The notes beneath the pieces were generated by a model. It worked only from the letters and a program-made list of their open reading frames with translations. It did no database searches and had not been told where the DNA came from. Below, piece after piece: positions 1 to 8,225 of a stretch of DNA of 60,234 bases (the first letter of the stretch is position 1; each line of letters opens with the position of its first letter). Origin of the DNA: Roseibium denhamense (GTDB lineage Bacteria; Pseudomonadota; Alphaproteobacteria; Rhizobiales; Stappiaceae); assembly GCF_009711415.1 (NCBI RefSeq), contig NZ_SMLZ01000092.1:2604-62837 (forward strand). The letters are read 5' to 3'. The position numbers and the translations under genes are program-made.

Positions 1-621
1 AATCAAGTTCGTTGAAAATTTTCATTATTATCAATTAGGTAACGAAGAAATGCAGTCAGGAATTTTTGAGCTCGACTCACGGAAAAAGTGCCGGTATTCG
101 ATTCAACCCCGAGGCGCCGGCCGTTCCATCCTGGGCGGTGCGTGTCTCGAATTCGGCTTCAACCATCAGCTTCCGCTGACAGGAATAAGGAGGTAGCCGA
201 CCATGACCATGACTTTCATGCAGAACAATTCGGCTCTCCGCGAAGCCGCACAAGATCTCCCGATACACAACGCTTGAGTTGGGTCACCAACTGCCTGCGC
301 GATGTCTGAATACTGATATCCGTTGCGGTGGTATCCTAGTCACTGTCCCGTCGTGACCGCAAGGGTCCTGTCGAACAGTTTCAATTGCTGATGTCGGGAG
401 ACGATCTCTCTTCTTTGTCGTTTTGACCGGCACAGCACTCTCTTCAAGCGATTGATTTTCGAACCCGCCGACGCGCGGGAACAGGAGACCTGTGCCATGT
501 GGAATGAACTGAACCTTCTCCGCTCGTATGTCCGCCAGGGCAACACCGATGCCGGTGGTTCCGTCTGCCGAATAGCTGCCGTGAACAGTCACGTCAGAAC
601 CAAGCAGAACAGGAGACCACC
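1..621. other. Leader region upstream of tnsA, probably including transposon-end sequence
   Basis: About 620 bases precede tnsA. The first 45 bases are AT-rich and could be part of the transposon end. The remainder holds a micro-ORF with a strong ribosome binding site (203-277) and an 11-base direct repeat, AACAGGAGACC, at 480-490 and 608-618; the second copy is the tnsA ribosome binding site. Long frames on the minus strand here have no start-site support and look like chance. I recognise no conventional gene. Confidence 0.5.
203..277 (+). CDS. Candidate 24-residue leader peptide upstream of tnsA
   Basis: A perfect Shine-Dalgarno stretch (AAGGAGGT, 188-195) sits 7 bases before an ATG that opens a 24-codon frame ending in TGA. 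The peptide starts MTMTFMQ and is neither strongly hydrophobic nor rich in any one amino acid, so classical amino-acid attenuation is not indicated. It is the strongest ribosome binding site in the first 600 bases and lies about 345 bases before tnsA. It could be a regulatory leader peptide, a small element-encoded protein, or a chance frame. The support is the ribosome binding site alone. Confidence 0.35.
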   Translation: MTMTFMQNNSALREAAQDLPIHNA

Positions 622-1296
622 ATGTCCAATGACAATCCGGAATACTACAAGGCACCGCGTGCATCTCGCACGTCGCGCAAGGTCACTCTGAAATCCACGG
701 TTTCGTCCCGCGGATTTCTTTGGAACCACACCAGCGATCGCTGGGCTGGATACGAAAGTACCCTCGAAAGGGACTTTCTGACGATCTTGAACGTCCGCAG
801 TGACGTCAAGCTCTGGCAAGAGCAACCCGAGCCCGTGACCTATGTCGATGATCAGGGAAAGCGCCGCACGCACACGTTCGACGTGTCGGTTCACCTTTTT
901 AACGGCGAAACGGTTGCATGCGACGTCAAACCCCAAAAACGACTGGTTCGCAGTGGGATTGAAGAAGTTCACCGCCTCATCCGCCGCCAACATCCGGACT
1001 ACGCGGACAAGTTCCTGATCCGCACCGATCGGCACATCTCTCGCGTTCTCGTTCGAAACGCCGAGCTGTTCCTCCGAGCACGAACACTCCGGGATGAGGA
1101 AAGCATTGAGGAGCTGCGCCGGCATCTCATCTCGATGCATGGCGTGTACCGCTTGGCTTCACTCGTCGCCCTTCTGAACGACCAAGCGGCCGGCTTCAAC
1201 GCCGTACTCAACCTTATTGATAGCCGGGAATTGAAGCCGGTCACACGCGGCAGCATCAACGACAACATCGAACTCGAAATCTGCAAAGCAGTCTAA
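622..1296 (+). CDS. tnsA: TnsA-like transposon endonuclease
   Basis: The 224-residue protein matches the TnsA endonuclease, which makes the 5' strand cuts at the transposon ends while TnsB makes the 3' cuts and joins, giving cut-and-paste movement. Visible restriction-like active-site residues are Glu45/Glu49 in ESTLERDF, Asp87 in HTFDVSV and Asp101-Val-Lys103 in CDVKP, in the order of the catalytic Glu, Asp and xVK triad of Tn7 TnsA. At 224 residues it is shorter than Tn7 TnsA (273). An AGGAG site lies 6 bases before the ATG. The next gene starts 18 bases downstream, so the genes are probably cotranscribed. Confidence 0.85.
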   Translation: MSNDNPEYYKAPRASRTSRKVTLKSTVSSRGFLWNHTSDRWAGYESTLERDFLTILNVRSDVKLWQEQPEPVTYVDDQGKRRTHTFDVSVHLFNGETVACDVKPQKRLVRSGIEEVHRLIRRQHPDYADKFLIRTDRHISRVLVRNAELFLRARTLRDEESIEELRRHLISMHGVYRLASLVALLNDQAAGFNAVLNLIDSRELKPVTRGSINDNIELEICKAV

Positions 1297-1314
1297 CAGG
1301 AAAGGAAATTGAAA

Positions 1315-1929
1315 ATGGCCAAACTTGACAAAGACTGCGGTGGCAGCCTTCAGGGTTCCGAATCTGAGACCAGGATCTGCCTCGACGAGCATGCGAAGAT
1401 CACGCTCAGAGGACAGCCGCATGTCACGGTGTCGTCCAACCAGAAAGCTTGCGTGCTTCGACGTGTCGACCGCCCGCGGGTTTACACGAAGTTCACAAAT
1501 GCTGAACTGGGTGATTTGATCGCAAGGGGCCTTCTTGTCCAGGAAGATAAACCGCTTTCCCATTACGAATTGCGTCTCAAGTACGATCACGAAATCCAAA
1601 TCTGGCAACTTCCAGAAAAAGTCGCCAATCGCGTCGATTTCAGAAGATTCATTTGCCTTGAATTTCTTGCGTTTGAAGCCGCTGGCATCACTTCTCGAAG
1701 TGATGCCTCCATGGCCGTCGTGATCAGCCACATCCACGCGCATTGGCTGAAAGTAAATTCGAAACAACGCGGTGGCCACAAGCGCTTTTGCTCATCGCGA
1801 AACCTTCAGAAATTCCGCTGCCCACACCCCAGCACCGTTCGTCGTTGGCTCCGCAAATTTGAAGCCGGTGACTTCAAAGCCATGGCTCTCTGCCCGCCGG
1901 CACACAAACGCATCATCTGGAACCGGTGA
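1315..1929 (+). CDS. Stand-alone TnsB N-terminal DNA-binding-domain paralogue
   Basis: This 204-residue protein aligns along almost its full length with the first ~200 residues of the TnsB encoded immediately downstream. Shared blocks include ACVLRR, KFT-AEL, RFIC-EFL, TSRSDA and the helix-turn-helix-like PSTVRRWL followed by MALCP; identity is about 40-45% by eye. It has no DDE catalytic domain and ends abruptly after the HTH block with divergent residues. In the TnsB/Mu family this region binds the transposon ends. A free-standing copy could bind ends and regulate or inhibit transposition, as truncated transposases do in other elements; that is inference. It could instead be the remnant of a duplicated tnsB. 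The ATG at 1315 follows AGGAAAGGA; an in-frame TTG lies two codons upstream. Confidence 0.75.
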   Translation: MAKLDKDCGGSLQGSESETRICLDEHAKITLRGQPHVTVSSNQKACVLRRVDRPRVYTKFTNAELGDLIARGLLVQEDKPLSHYELRLKYDHEIQIWQLPEKVANRVDFRRFICLEFLAFEAAGITSRSDASMAVVISHIHAHWLKVNSKQRGGHKRFCSSRNLQKFRCPHPSTVRRWLRKFEAGDFKAMALCPPAHKRIIWNR

Positions 1930-1994
1930 AAGCCGCGCTGGAAAAGCACCAGTCCCGCCTGGAACCAAAACCCAAAAGGAAAAGGAAACCGATC

Positions 1995-4163
1995 ATGACC
2001 GAACTCAACAGCACTCAGAACACCCCTTCAGTACCGGGCGCCGAAAGTCGCATCCGCTTCGCACCTGACACAAGAATTACGATCAAGGGTGTTTCTTATA
2101 CCCAGGTCTTTTCCGACGAAGAAGCGTGCGTGTTGCGCCGCCTTGATACTCCGGAAGTCCATGAGAAGTTCACTTTTGCTGAACTTCTCGACCTTGTTGC
2201 GCATGGCCTCCTTACTGAAGAACCGGGCGCATTTTCACCGACCGTGGCACGCCTCAAAGTTGGACCAAACATCAAACTTTCAGATTTGAAACCGGAGGTC
2301 GCCGAACTGGTCAGGTTCCGCCAGTTCATCTGCGACGAGTTTCTCAAGATGGAGACAGAGGGACAAACCTCGCGCAGCGACGCAGCAATGGAGCAAACGA
2401 TCAAAGTCCTTTTTGGACAGTGGTTCACCATGCTTGTGCAACGGGCGCCAGGCGCCCGGTTTAGTAGTCAGCAGACACAGGGAACCTTCAAAATCCCAAA
2501 GCCCAGCACCGTGCGCCGTTGGCTTCAGAAGTACGAAGCCGCAGACTTCAATGTGATGGCGCTATGTCCCTTGAAGCACAAATGTGGCAACCGGACGGAC
2601 CGCCTTCACCCCGACGTTAGGGACCTCCTTCGCAGCAGTGCCAGGGAATACGCCAGCCTCCTGAAACCGACGATGGTGAAGGTCTATGAAGACTTCGTCG
2701 AACACTTCGACGCGTTGAACGAAGCACGCGCCCAAAAAGGGTTGCCAGCCCTTCCCAAGCCTAGCATCAGGGCCATGCGCACGGAAATTCGCAATCTCGC
2801 CCCTTATCACGTCGATGCCGGTCGAAATGGTGAGGCCTTCGCGGCGAAAAAATATGCGTATATCCAGGGAAAGAACAATCCTGAGTGGCCCCTGCAAGTG
2901 GTCGAAATGGACGAGTGGAAGGTCTCTCTCCAGACCCTCTTGAAGGGCATCGGCAGCTGGGAAAAACTCGGACTTTCGACCCGTGAGGATCTCAAGAAGG
3001 ACCTCGGACGCATGCAGCTTTCAGCCGCAATCGACGTCCGGACAAAGTGCATTCTGGCAATGCAGCTGGCGCCCACGGCGACGACCGACCTCGCAATTTC
3101 TACCTTGAAAATGGCGATGTCCGACAAGAATGATTTCGCCAAAGCTGCCGGTTGCGAAACACCTTGGGACATGGCAGGTCGCATCCAGACGGTAAGGGTG
3201 GACAATGGACCGGCTTATACCGCCGGTGCATTTAGCACTGCCGCAATCGATGCCGGTATTGCCGTCGACTACACCGTTGCCGGTGCACCGTATCTGCGTG
3301 GATCCATCGAGCGTGTGTTCAGCACCATCCATACCAAACTTATCTCAGGATTTGACGGACGCACTTTCAGCAACGTTGTCGAGAAAGGTGACTACGACGC
3401 AGGTGCGCGCGCATCTCTTACGATCGAAGAACTCGCCCAGGCGCTCGTCCGCTAGGTGGTTGATGTCTACCACAACACGCCGCACGAAGGTTTGGGTGGA
3501 CAAACGCCGCGAAGTTGCTGGCTTTCCCTGCGGAAAAAGGTCGGCGTTCCGCTCGCACCAAACGAAGATGCTATGCGCGCATGCTTCGGGATTACCGTTG
3601 AACGTCGCCTTCGGAGTGAAGGGATCCAGCTTTACTCCAACAAGTACCAGTCCACCGAGCTTCAGAGCATCCGTCGGGAACATCGAACCGGACAACTGAG
3701 AGTACGCTTCGATCCGGACGATATCGGGCACATCTCCGTAGATACGCCTAAGGGTTGGCTCAAGGTTCCTTGCACGACGAAAGAGATGCACGGAACGTCC
3801 CTCGAAGCGCATGTCGCCAGTCGGCAACGTCTGTTGGCACAGTATGGAGAAGAGGCTGCCCAGTCAGAAGCGCTCGTCAAGAAGGCACTCGCGGATCTTC
3901 GCCGGCTCTCGGACGAGAGCCGCAAGAACCGGAGCATTGCCTCCCCAGTCTTCACGGCTGACAACCTCGCCAAACTTGACGCCCATTTTTCAGACGACCG
4001 TCTGAGGGTCGATGAAGACTTCGAGGGCGACATTCTTGGGCTCGATGAACCCAATGAAACTGCCCAGACCAAACACGATCCAGACAGCCCAATTACCCAC
4101 ATCCAGGACGCTCCGCCGTTCCTGGGTGACGACGATGACGATGACTACATTTTGGAGGACTAA
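1995..4163 (+). pseudogene. tnsB: TnsB/TniA-type DDE transposase interrupted by an in-frame TAG
   Basis: The product is the strand-transfer transposase that binds the element ends and cuts and joins the 3' strands. N-terminal winged-helix/HTH segments occupy roughly residues 1-200, followed by a Mu/TnsB integrase core with Asp306 (VVEMDEW), Asp403 (VRVDNGP) and Glu439 (GSIERVF), an exact D-x35-E spacing. Codon 487 (3453-3455) is TAG; the same frame resumes at once with VVDVYHNTPHEGLGG, the usual family sequence, and runs to 4163. A Trp codon (TGG) is a plausible original. The stop removes about 235 residues, including an acidic tail (FLGDDDDDDY) of the kind that contacts TnsC. ATG 1995 is preferred to GTG 1926 because it follows an AAAGGAAA site. 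One substitution, a sequence error or readthrough are all possible. Confidence 0.85.
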
Positions 4164-4164
4164 C

Positions 4165-5256
4165 ATGACATCTTCGAATTACCATACCCCCGCCCCTGAA
4201 GCACAATCGCCTGGCCCGAATGCGCCTGGCCGACGGCAGAGGTCGGCTGAGATCACGAAGCTTGAGGCAGAACTTCAGCACACCTATTTCCCTCAGAAAA
4301 GTGACGAAGACCTTCTCGACAGGCTGAACGACCTTCTCGACACCTTTGAAAATTACACCGACGCTGTCGAAACAATGGGATTGAGCCATGTGGGGAGATT
4401 GAAAGAAGGCCGCGCGCTCGCCATCGTCGGCGCATCCGGTGTTGGCAAATCAAGATCCCTTGAACGCGCCTTTGAATCTCTCGGAATGAATGATCGCAAA
4501 AGCCCGTTTCGGATTATTTCGATCAAAGCGCCATCCCCGTGCACACTGAAGCAACTGGGTACCTCTGTCCTTCAAGCGCTAGGCTATCCGGTTCGACGTG
4601 AACTGCGGGAAAATGTTGTTTGGCGCAAGGTGCGAGACCAGCTCAAGCTCCACGGCATTCGCTTCCTGCATCTTGATGAGCTGCAACACCTCACCCAGCT
4701 TGAGAACCCCAGCGATTCCATCAAGGTCTGTGACACCTTGAAGGGGCTCATGCAAGACGAAGATTGGCCGGTTTGGTTGGTTTTGTCCGGAATGCCCAAC
4801 CTGGCGGCTGTGATTGAAAGCGACTTTCAATTGCGCCGTCGCTGCACATTTGTCCGTCTTGATCTGATGACACCGTGCGCAAATGATCTCCAGACAGTCC
4901 AGCGGATCATCAAAAACTATTGCAAGAAGGCGAAACTTGAACACCAGAATCTTCCGATGAACGAACTTTGCAGTCGCCTCATGCACGGCGCAGAGGGAAG
5001 AACCGGATATCTGATTGAAATCGTCCAGGACGCGCTTTGCAAGGCGTTGAAAGCTCGACGAAACATGCCCCTCATGGGCGACTTCGAGCTTACTTTTGAG
5101 GCCAGAACCGGCTGTCGCCCCGAACACAATGTTTTTGCCGAAGACGTCGAATGGCAGAATATTGACGTCCGAAACACTCTTTTCCCCGAAGACAAAGAAG
5201 AGGACGAAGTACCGCAGCCGAAAAAACGCCGTCTCAAGATCGTTCGGGGGGCCTGA
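4165..5256 (+). CDS. tnsC: TnsC-like AAA+ transposition regulator ATPase
   Basis: This 363-residue protein is the ATPase that links target selection to the transposase. A Walker A motif, GASGVGKS, lies at residues 89-96 and a Walker B, FLHLDE, at 167-172, in the TniB/TnsC AAA+ layout. The N-terminal ~45 residues are Pro/Gln-rich and probably flexible. The ATG at 4165 follows GGAGG (4154-4158) and is one base after the tnsB stop, so translation is likely coupled; a longer upstream start would overlap tnsB. In Tn7, TnsC polymerises on DNA and is recruited by TnsD, here the protein encoded two bases downstream. The C-terminal end is basic (KKRRLKIVR). Confidence 0.85.
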   Translation: MTSSNYHTPAPEAQSPGPNAPGRRQRSAEITKLEAELQHTYFPQKSDEDLLDRLNDLLDTFENYTDAVETMGLSHVGRLKEGRALAIVGASGVGKSRSLERAFESLGMNDRKSPFRIISIKAPSPCTLKQLGTSVLQALGYPVRRELRENVVWRKVRDQLKLHGIRFLHLDELQHLTQLENPSDSIKVCDTLKGLMQDEDWPVWLVLSGMPNLAAVIESDFQLRRRCTFVRLDLMTPCANDLQTVQRIIKNYCKKAKLEHQNLPMNELCSRLMHGAEGRTGYLIEIVQDALCKALKARRNMPLMGDFELTFEARTGCRPEHNVFAEDVEWQNIDVRNTLFPEDKEEDEVPQPKKRRLKIVRGA

Positions 5257-5258
5257 GC

Positions 5259-7139
5259 ATGGAACTGGACCCCGTCTACATTCCCTGTATCTATCCGGAC
5301 GAAACCGTCGCCAGCTACGTTTCACGCGTAGCAAGTAAGGCCGGCTACACTGCCCGGGACTTTTGTCTCGACATGGAGATGAATTTCCAGGCTCTTTGCG
5401 ATGGCAAACCGGAAGCGCTCGCCCGTTTCTCTGAACTTGTCCGTTTCGAAGGCGACCGGTTCCCGGCAGCAATCTTCAAACGCACCGGCGACTGTCGGTT
5501 CGAATTTAAGCAAGAACCGTTTTCCAGAAATTCGCTTCGTCGAGCGACAGTGAGGGTCTGTCCCCATTGCATTCAGGAAGACCTCGAGCGAGACGTTGAT
5601 CATGAAAAGGTCAGGCCATACGGGCGTTGGTCTTGGAACATCGCCTCCATTCGGACCTGCTTGAAACACAAAACGCCCTTGGTCGTGGCTGCGCACGAGG
5701 ACCATCCGCAGAAGGTGCATGATTTTTCGCCGCTCCTCCAACCGTTCGTGGAGGACATCAACCGACACGTTCTCGCTGCACAGTTACGTGAACCTTCAAG
5801 CCTCGAGATCTACCTGGAAAAACGGATCAGCGGAGATCAGCCCGAGAACTTGCTGTCATCCCTTCACCCTCACGCTTATGCCGCTGCCCGGGCCTGCGAA
5901 ATCATCGGCGCGACAAAACTTTATGGCGCAAGAATCGTCGCAGAGAGTTTGTCTGAAGACCAGTGGTACGCAGCAGGTCAGGTAGGCTTTGACATCGCCA
6001 TTCAAGGGGTAGATGGAATTCGCCACTACCTCGATCATTTGCAACATAAGTTTGCAAGCAAAAACCAAAACTGGGGCCCAAGACAAATCTACGGCCGATT
6101 GTACGAATGGCTTGCTCACGAAACTGAAGACACGGCTTATGACGATCTCAGGACGACAATCACCGAGCATGCATTTGAAACGCTGCCCATGGGGCCAAAC
6201 GACGAGATCTTCGGTCGGCGCCCGGCAAAACGTATCGTGCATTCCGTTCATTCCGCTCATCAGGAAACCGGTGCTCATCCAAAACGACTGAAAAAAATTC
6301 TCCACGCGGTCGGGCTCATCGACCAAAGCCAACTCGGAAAGACCGACGAACGCATTCTTTTCAATGCTGACGACGCAAAGTTCTATCTCGACCGTGTCGA
6401 ACAGAGCATGTCGATGAACCAGGTCAGGGCTTACATTAATGCGCCGCGGCCCGTCGATAGGTTGCTATTCGAAGCAGGCATTCTGAAGCCATGGCTTACC
6501 GGCGGAACAGTTATCTTCAAGGATCATGCTTTCGCGAAGTGCGACATGGATGAGTTCCTTTCGGATCTTACAACAGACACAAAACCTGTGACAAACGACG
6601 AGACTAACTTGGTTCCAATTCTCAAGGCGCAAAAATTGGCCAACTGCTCAACCTTGAAAGTGGTGCAACTGATCCTGGAACATCGCCTTCGTACGCTCCG
6701 TACTGATCCTAACGAAACGGGCTTTCTCTCCATTCTTGTCGATCCTGAGGAAGTGAAATCGCTCGTCCGGGGCAAAGACCATGGTGGGTATTCTCTGCGG
6801 GAGGTCGAAAAGAAACTGAAAACCTCAACCAAAGTGGTCAAAGCACTCGTCCAACGAGGTTGCCTGGAAGCCGAAACGGCCATCAATCCGGTCAACCGGT
6901 GTCCGCAAACCATCGTGAAGCGCGAAATCTTGGACGCTTTCATGAACAAGTTTGAGACCGCAAGTTCGCTGTCACGACGATTGGGTATCCACCTCCAGAC
7001 GCTGATGAAGCATCTCCGGTGTTCGGGGATCGAACCAGCGTTCGCCGTTGAGGACGTTCACGCGACAATCTACGATCGAGAAATCGCGTCAAAGAAAGCG
7101 CAGGAGTTTACCAGACATGACCAACAAGAAGAGTCCTGA
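5259..7139 (+). CDS. tniQ: TnsD/TniQ-family target-selection protein
   Basis: The 626-residue protein begins with a TniQ domain. After about 100 residues comes a zinc-finger-like set, CPHC (101-104) with Cys134 and His137, and the WNIASIRTC pattern typical of the family. It is longer than ordinary TniQ (~400 residues) and than Tn7 TnsD (508). The extra C-terminal part contains HTH-like stretches (for example SSLSRRLGIHLQTLMKHL near residue 570), fitting a sequence-specific DNA-binding TnsD that recognises a fixed attachment site. Only one such protein is visible, so no TnsE-like or CRISPR-linked second pathway is seen. The target cannot be deduced from this window. The start is set by the two-base gap after tnsC. 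Confidence 0.8.
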   Translation: MELDPVYIPCIYPDETVASYVSRVASKAGYTARDFCLDMEMNFQALCDGKPEALARFSELVRFEGDRFPAAIFKRTGDCRFEFKQEPFSRNSLRRATVRVCPHCIQEDLERDVDHEKVRPYGRWSWNIASIRTCLKHKTPLVVAAHEDHPQKVHDFSPLLQPFVEDINRHVLAAQLREPSSLEIYLEKRISGDQPENLLSSLHPHAYAAARACEIIGATKLYGARIVAESLSEDQWYAAGQVGFDIAIQGVDGIRHYLDHLQHKFASKNQNWGPRQIYGRLYEWLAHETEDTAYDDLRTTITEHAFETLPMGPNDEIFGRRPAKRIVHSVHSAHQETGAHPKRLKKILHAVGLIDQSQLGKTDERILFNADDAKFYLDRVEQSMSMNQVRAYINAPRPVDRLLFEAGILKPWLTGGTVIFKDHAFAKCDMDEFLSDLTTDTKPVTNDETNLVPILKAQKLANCSTLKVVQLILEHRLRTLRTDPNETGFLSILVDPEEVKSLVRGKDHGGYSLREVEKKLKTSTKVVKALVQRGCLEAETAINPVNRCPQTIVKREILDAFMNKFETASSLSRRLGIHLQTLMKHLRCSGIEPAFAVEDVHATIYDREIASKKAQEFTRHDQQEES

Positions 7140-7365
7140 CAAGCTCACGAATGTCGACGTCAGTTCGACCCCGGCCCTTCGGAACAGGTCCTCTGCTGAG
7201 TCTTCCGGTGCCACGAACCTGTGGCTCGATGAATTCACCGAACGGATGACACATCCAGGGCCAAAAGAAGAAGAGTTCTTTGAGCGCCGCCGGCAGCTCA
7301 ACTTGGGCGCAGGCATCGATAAAAATGGAAACTTGGTAACATCAGGTTCAAAGCCCAAAGAATGA
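7117..7365 (+). CDS. Small unknown protein at the end of the tns operon
   Basis: This 82-residue frame starts at an ATG 13 bases after an AGGAG site and overlaps the tniQ end by 23 bases, a layout typical of translational coupling. The sequence is polar and highly charged, with a Ser/Thr/Asn-rich first third and a Glu/Arg-rich segment (PKEEEFFERRRQ). There is no signal peptide, membrane segment or Cys motif. I do not recognise the family. Position suggests an accessory factor of the element. A terminator-like hairpin lies about 150 bases downstream, so it may be the last gene of the operon. Confidence 0.55.
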   Translation: MTNKKSPDKLTNVDVSSTPALRNRSSAESSGATNLWLDEFTERMTHPGPKEEEFFERRRQLNLGAGIDKNGNLVTSGSKPKE

Positions 7366-7512
7366 GCGGACCATACTGACGGAAACGCCCCGCGGCAGCC
7401 GAAGTTTGTATGCCTGGCAGGTTCGAACTTCAGTCGCCATCACCCTGATTTAGATACTCAGCGCTGCGGAAATTTCCGATCCTCGTTCGCATCAACATCT
7501 GGTTGGAATGCG

Positions 7513-7537
7513 CCTCCCTTTCGGGAGGTATTTTTTT
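7513..7537 (+). terminator. Rho-independent terminator of the tns operon
   Basis: CCTCCC (7513-7518) and GGGAGG (7523-7528) form a 6-bp stem with a TTTC loop, followed by TATTTTTTT. It is correctly oriented for the + strand operon ending at 7365. Confidence 0.8.
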
Positions 7538-7766
7538 GCCTGACGTCAGCTTTCCAAGCGTTTCTACCGAAATTGAGCAACACTTAGCTTTCATTTGAGT
7601 ACTTCTTTGACCGAATTTCCGGATTGACTGAGCCAAATTTAGAAATAAAATTGTTTATTTTCAATACCTTACATATTCCGTGCGCCATACTATGCTTACC
7701 AGCACAGTTCGCCCAGGCTGGTTTCCACCGGCCAAAGCGCGGCTCCCGGCGCCCAGAACATTGAAC

Positions 7767-7795
7767 ACCCGCCCATCGGAAACGATCAGGCGGGT
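7767..7795. terminator. GNRA-capped hairpin, possible terminator
   Basis: ACCCGCC pairs with GGCGGGT, and inside it ATCG pairs with CGAT around a GAAA tetraloop. On the + strand it is followed by TTCATCTTT, a weak T tract. It lies just downstream of the minus-strand gene-tail remnant, so it may be the old terminator of that lost gene. Confidence 0.45.
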
Positions 7796-8225
7796 TTCAT
7801 CTTTGGGCCATGTCCAATGATGCCGGATGCCTAACGCACCACGTCTATCGAGAGCTGCTGCACCGGAAAACGTGACTGTACGGCCTCACGGATGGCGAGA
7901 TGCTATCAGGAACTCCCCCGAAAAATACAATACTGCGGGGTTGTTCCCGGAGAACTGTGCCTAAAGGCCCGCTGCTTTTGACGAGCCACACCGCAACCGC
8001 ATGTCAAATTTCTCCCGGAACCCCTTCAGGCACCTGTATAAAATCACGCAAAATAAGCACCCAACCCAAGATTATTTATAAAATTACACAACCTAAAGTA
8101 TTTTTCGCAGTAATGCGCCTCAATATTGGGCACGATCACAACACAATTTTTATTTACTATCCCGGATTATGGAAATCTGGCTAAAGCTGCAGTCTAATAC
8201 ATAGCCAGAGGAGCCGAAAGGAAGG

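Larger units (their letters stand above)
1..7673 (+). mobile_element. Tn7-like transposition module (partial; ends unresolved)
   Basis: Five adjacent + strand genes encode TnsA, a TnsB N-terminal paralogue, TnsB, TnsC and a TnsD/TniQ-type protein, the diagnostic set of a cut-and-paste Tn7-like transposon. In Tn7 the tnsA-proximal end adjoins the attachment gene and cargo lies beyond the targeting genes, so here the attachment site would be left of the window and cargo could run past 7366. The right boundary given is only a candidate: an AT-rich inverted repeat around 7643-7661 followed by TTACA at 7669-7673. No matching terminal repeat or target duplication could be established. No cas genes are present, so nothing supports an RNA-guided element. 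The module is probably inactive because TnsB has an internal stop. Confidence 0.8.
7366..8225. other. Gene-poor mosaic after the tns operon, possible transposon end and gene remnant
   Basis: Beyond the operon terminator at 7513 the DNA becomes AT-rich (7620-7680) with an inverted repeat (AAATAAA / TTTATTT, around 7643-7661), a candidate transposon end. At 7831-7902 the minus strand reads as a 23-codon tail ending in TAG that looks like a gene 3' end (IREAVQSRFPVQQL); it is cut off upstream by a stop, and its source is unknown. A hairpin with a GAAA loop lies at 7767-7795. From 8030 to 8170 the sequence is AT-rich again and probably contains the promoter for the binding-protein gene at 8226. 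Confidence 0.4.

Noticed and set aside
1..45. Left terminal repeat matching the candidate right end (TTGAAAAT)
   Set aside because: Only an 8-base AT-rich match at differing distance from any TGT; insufficient to call ends.
497..691. Open frame with GGAGA site overlapping the start of tnsA
   Set aside because: Its last 70 bases lie inside tnsA in another frame and the tail is an Arg-rich shadow; no independent support.
3453..3455. TAG as pyrrolysine or programmed recoding
   Set aside because: No pyrrolysine genes or recoding signals seen, and bacterial use is rare; a nonsense change is simpler.
3456..4163. Separate downstream gene after the tnsB stop
   Set aside because: It continues the same frame without a ribosome site and completes the transposase; a GTG at 3456 is incidental.
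622..7365. CRISPR-associated transposon
   Set aside because: No cas genes, no repeat-spacer array in the window; TniQ is the long TnsD-like type.
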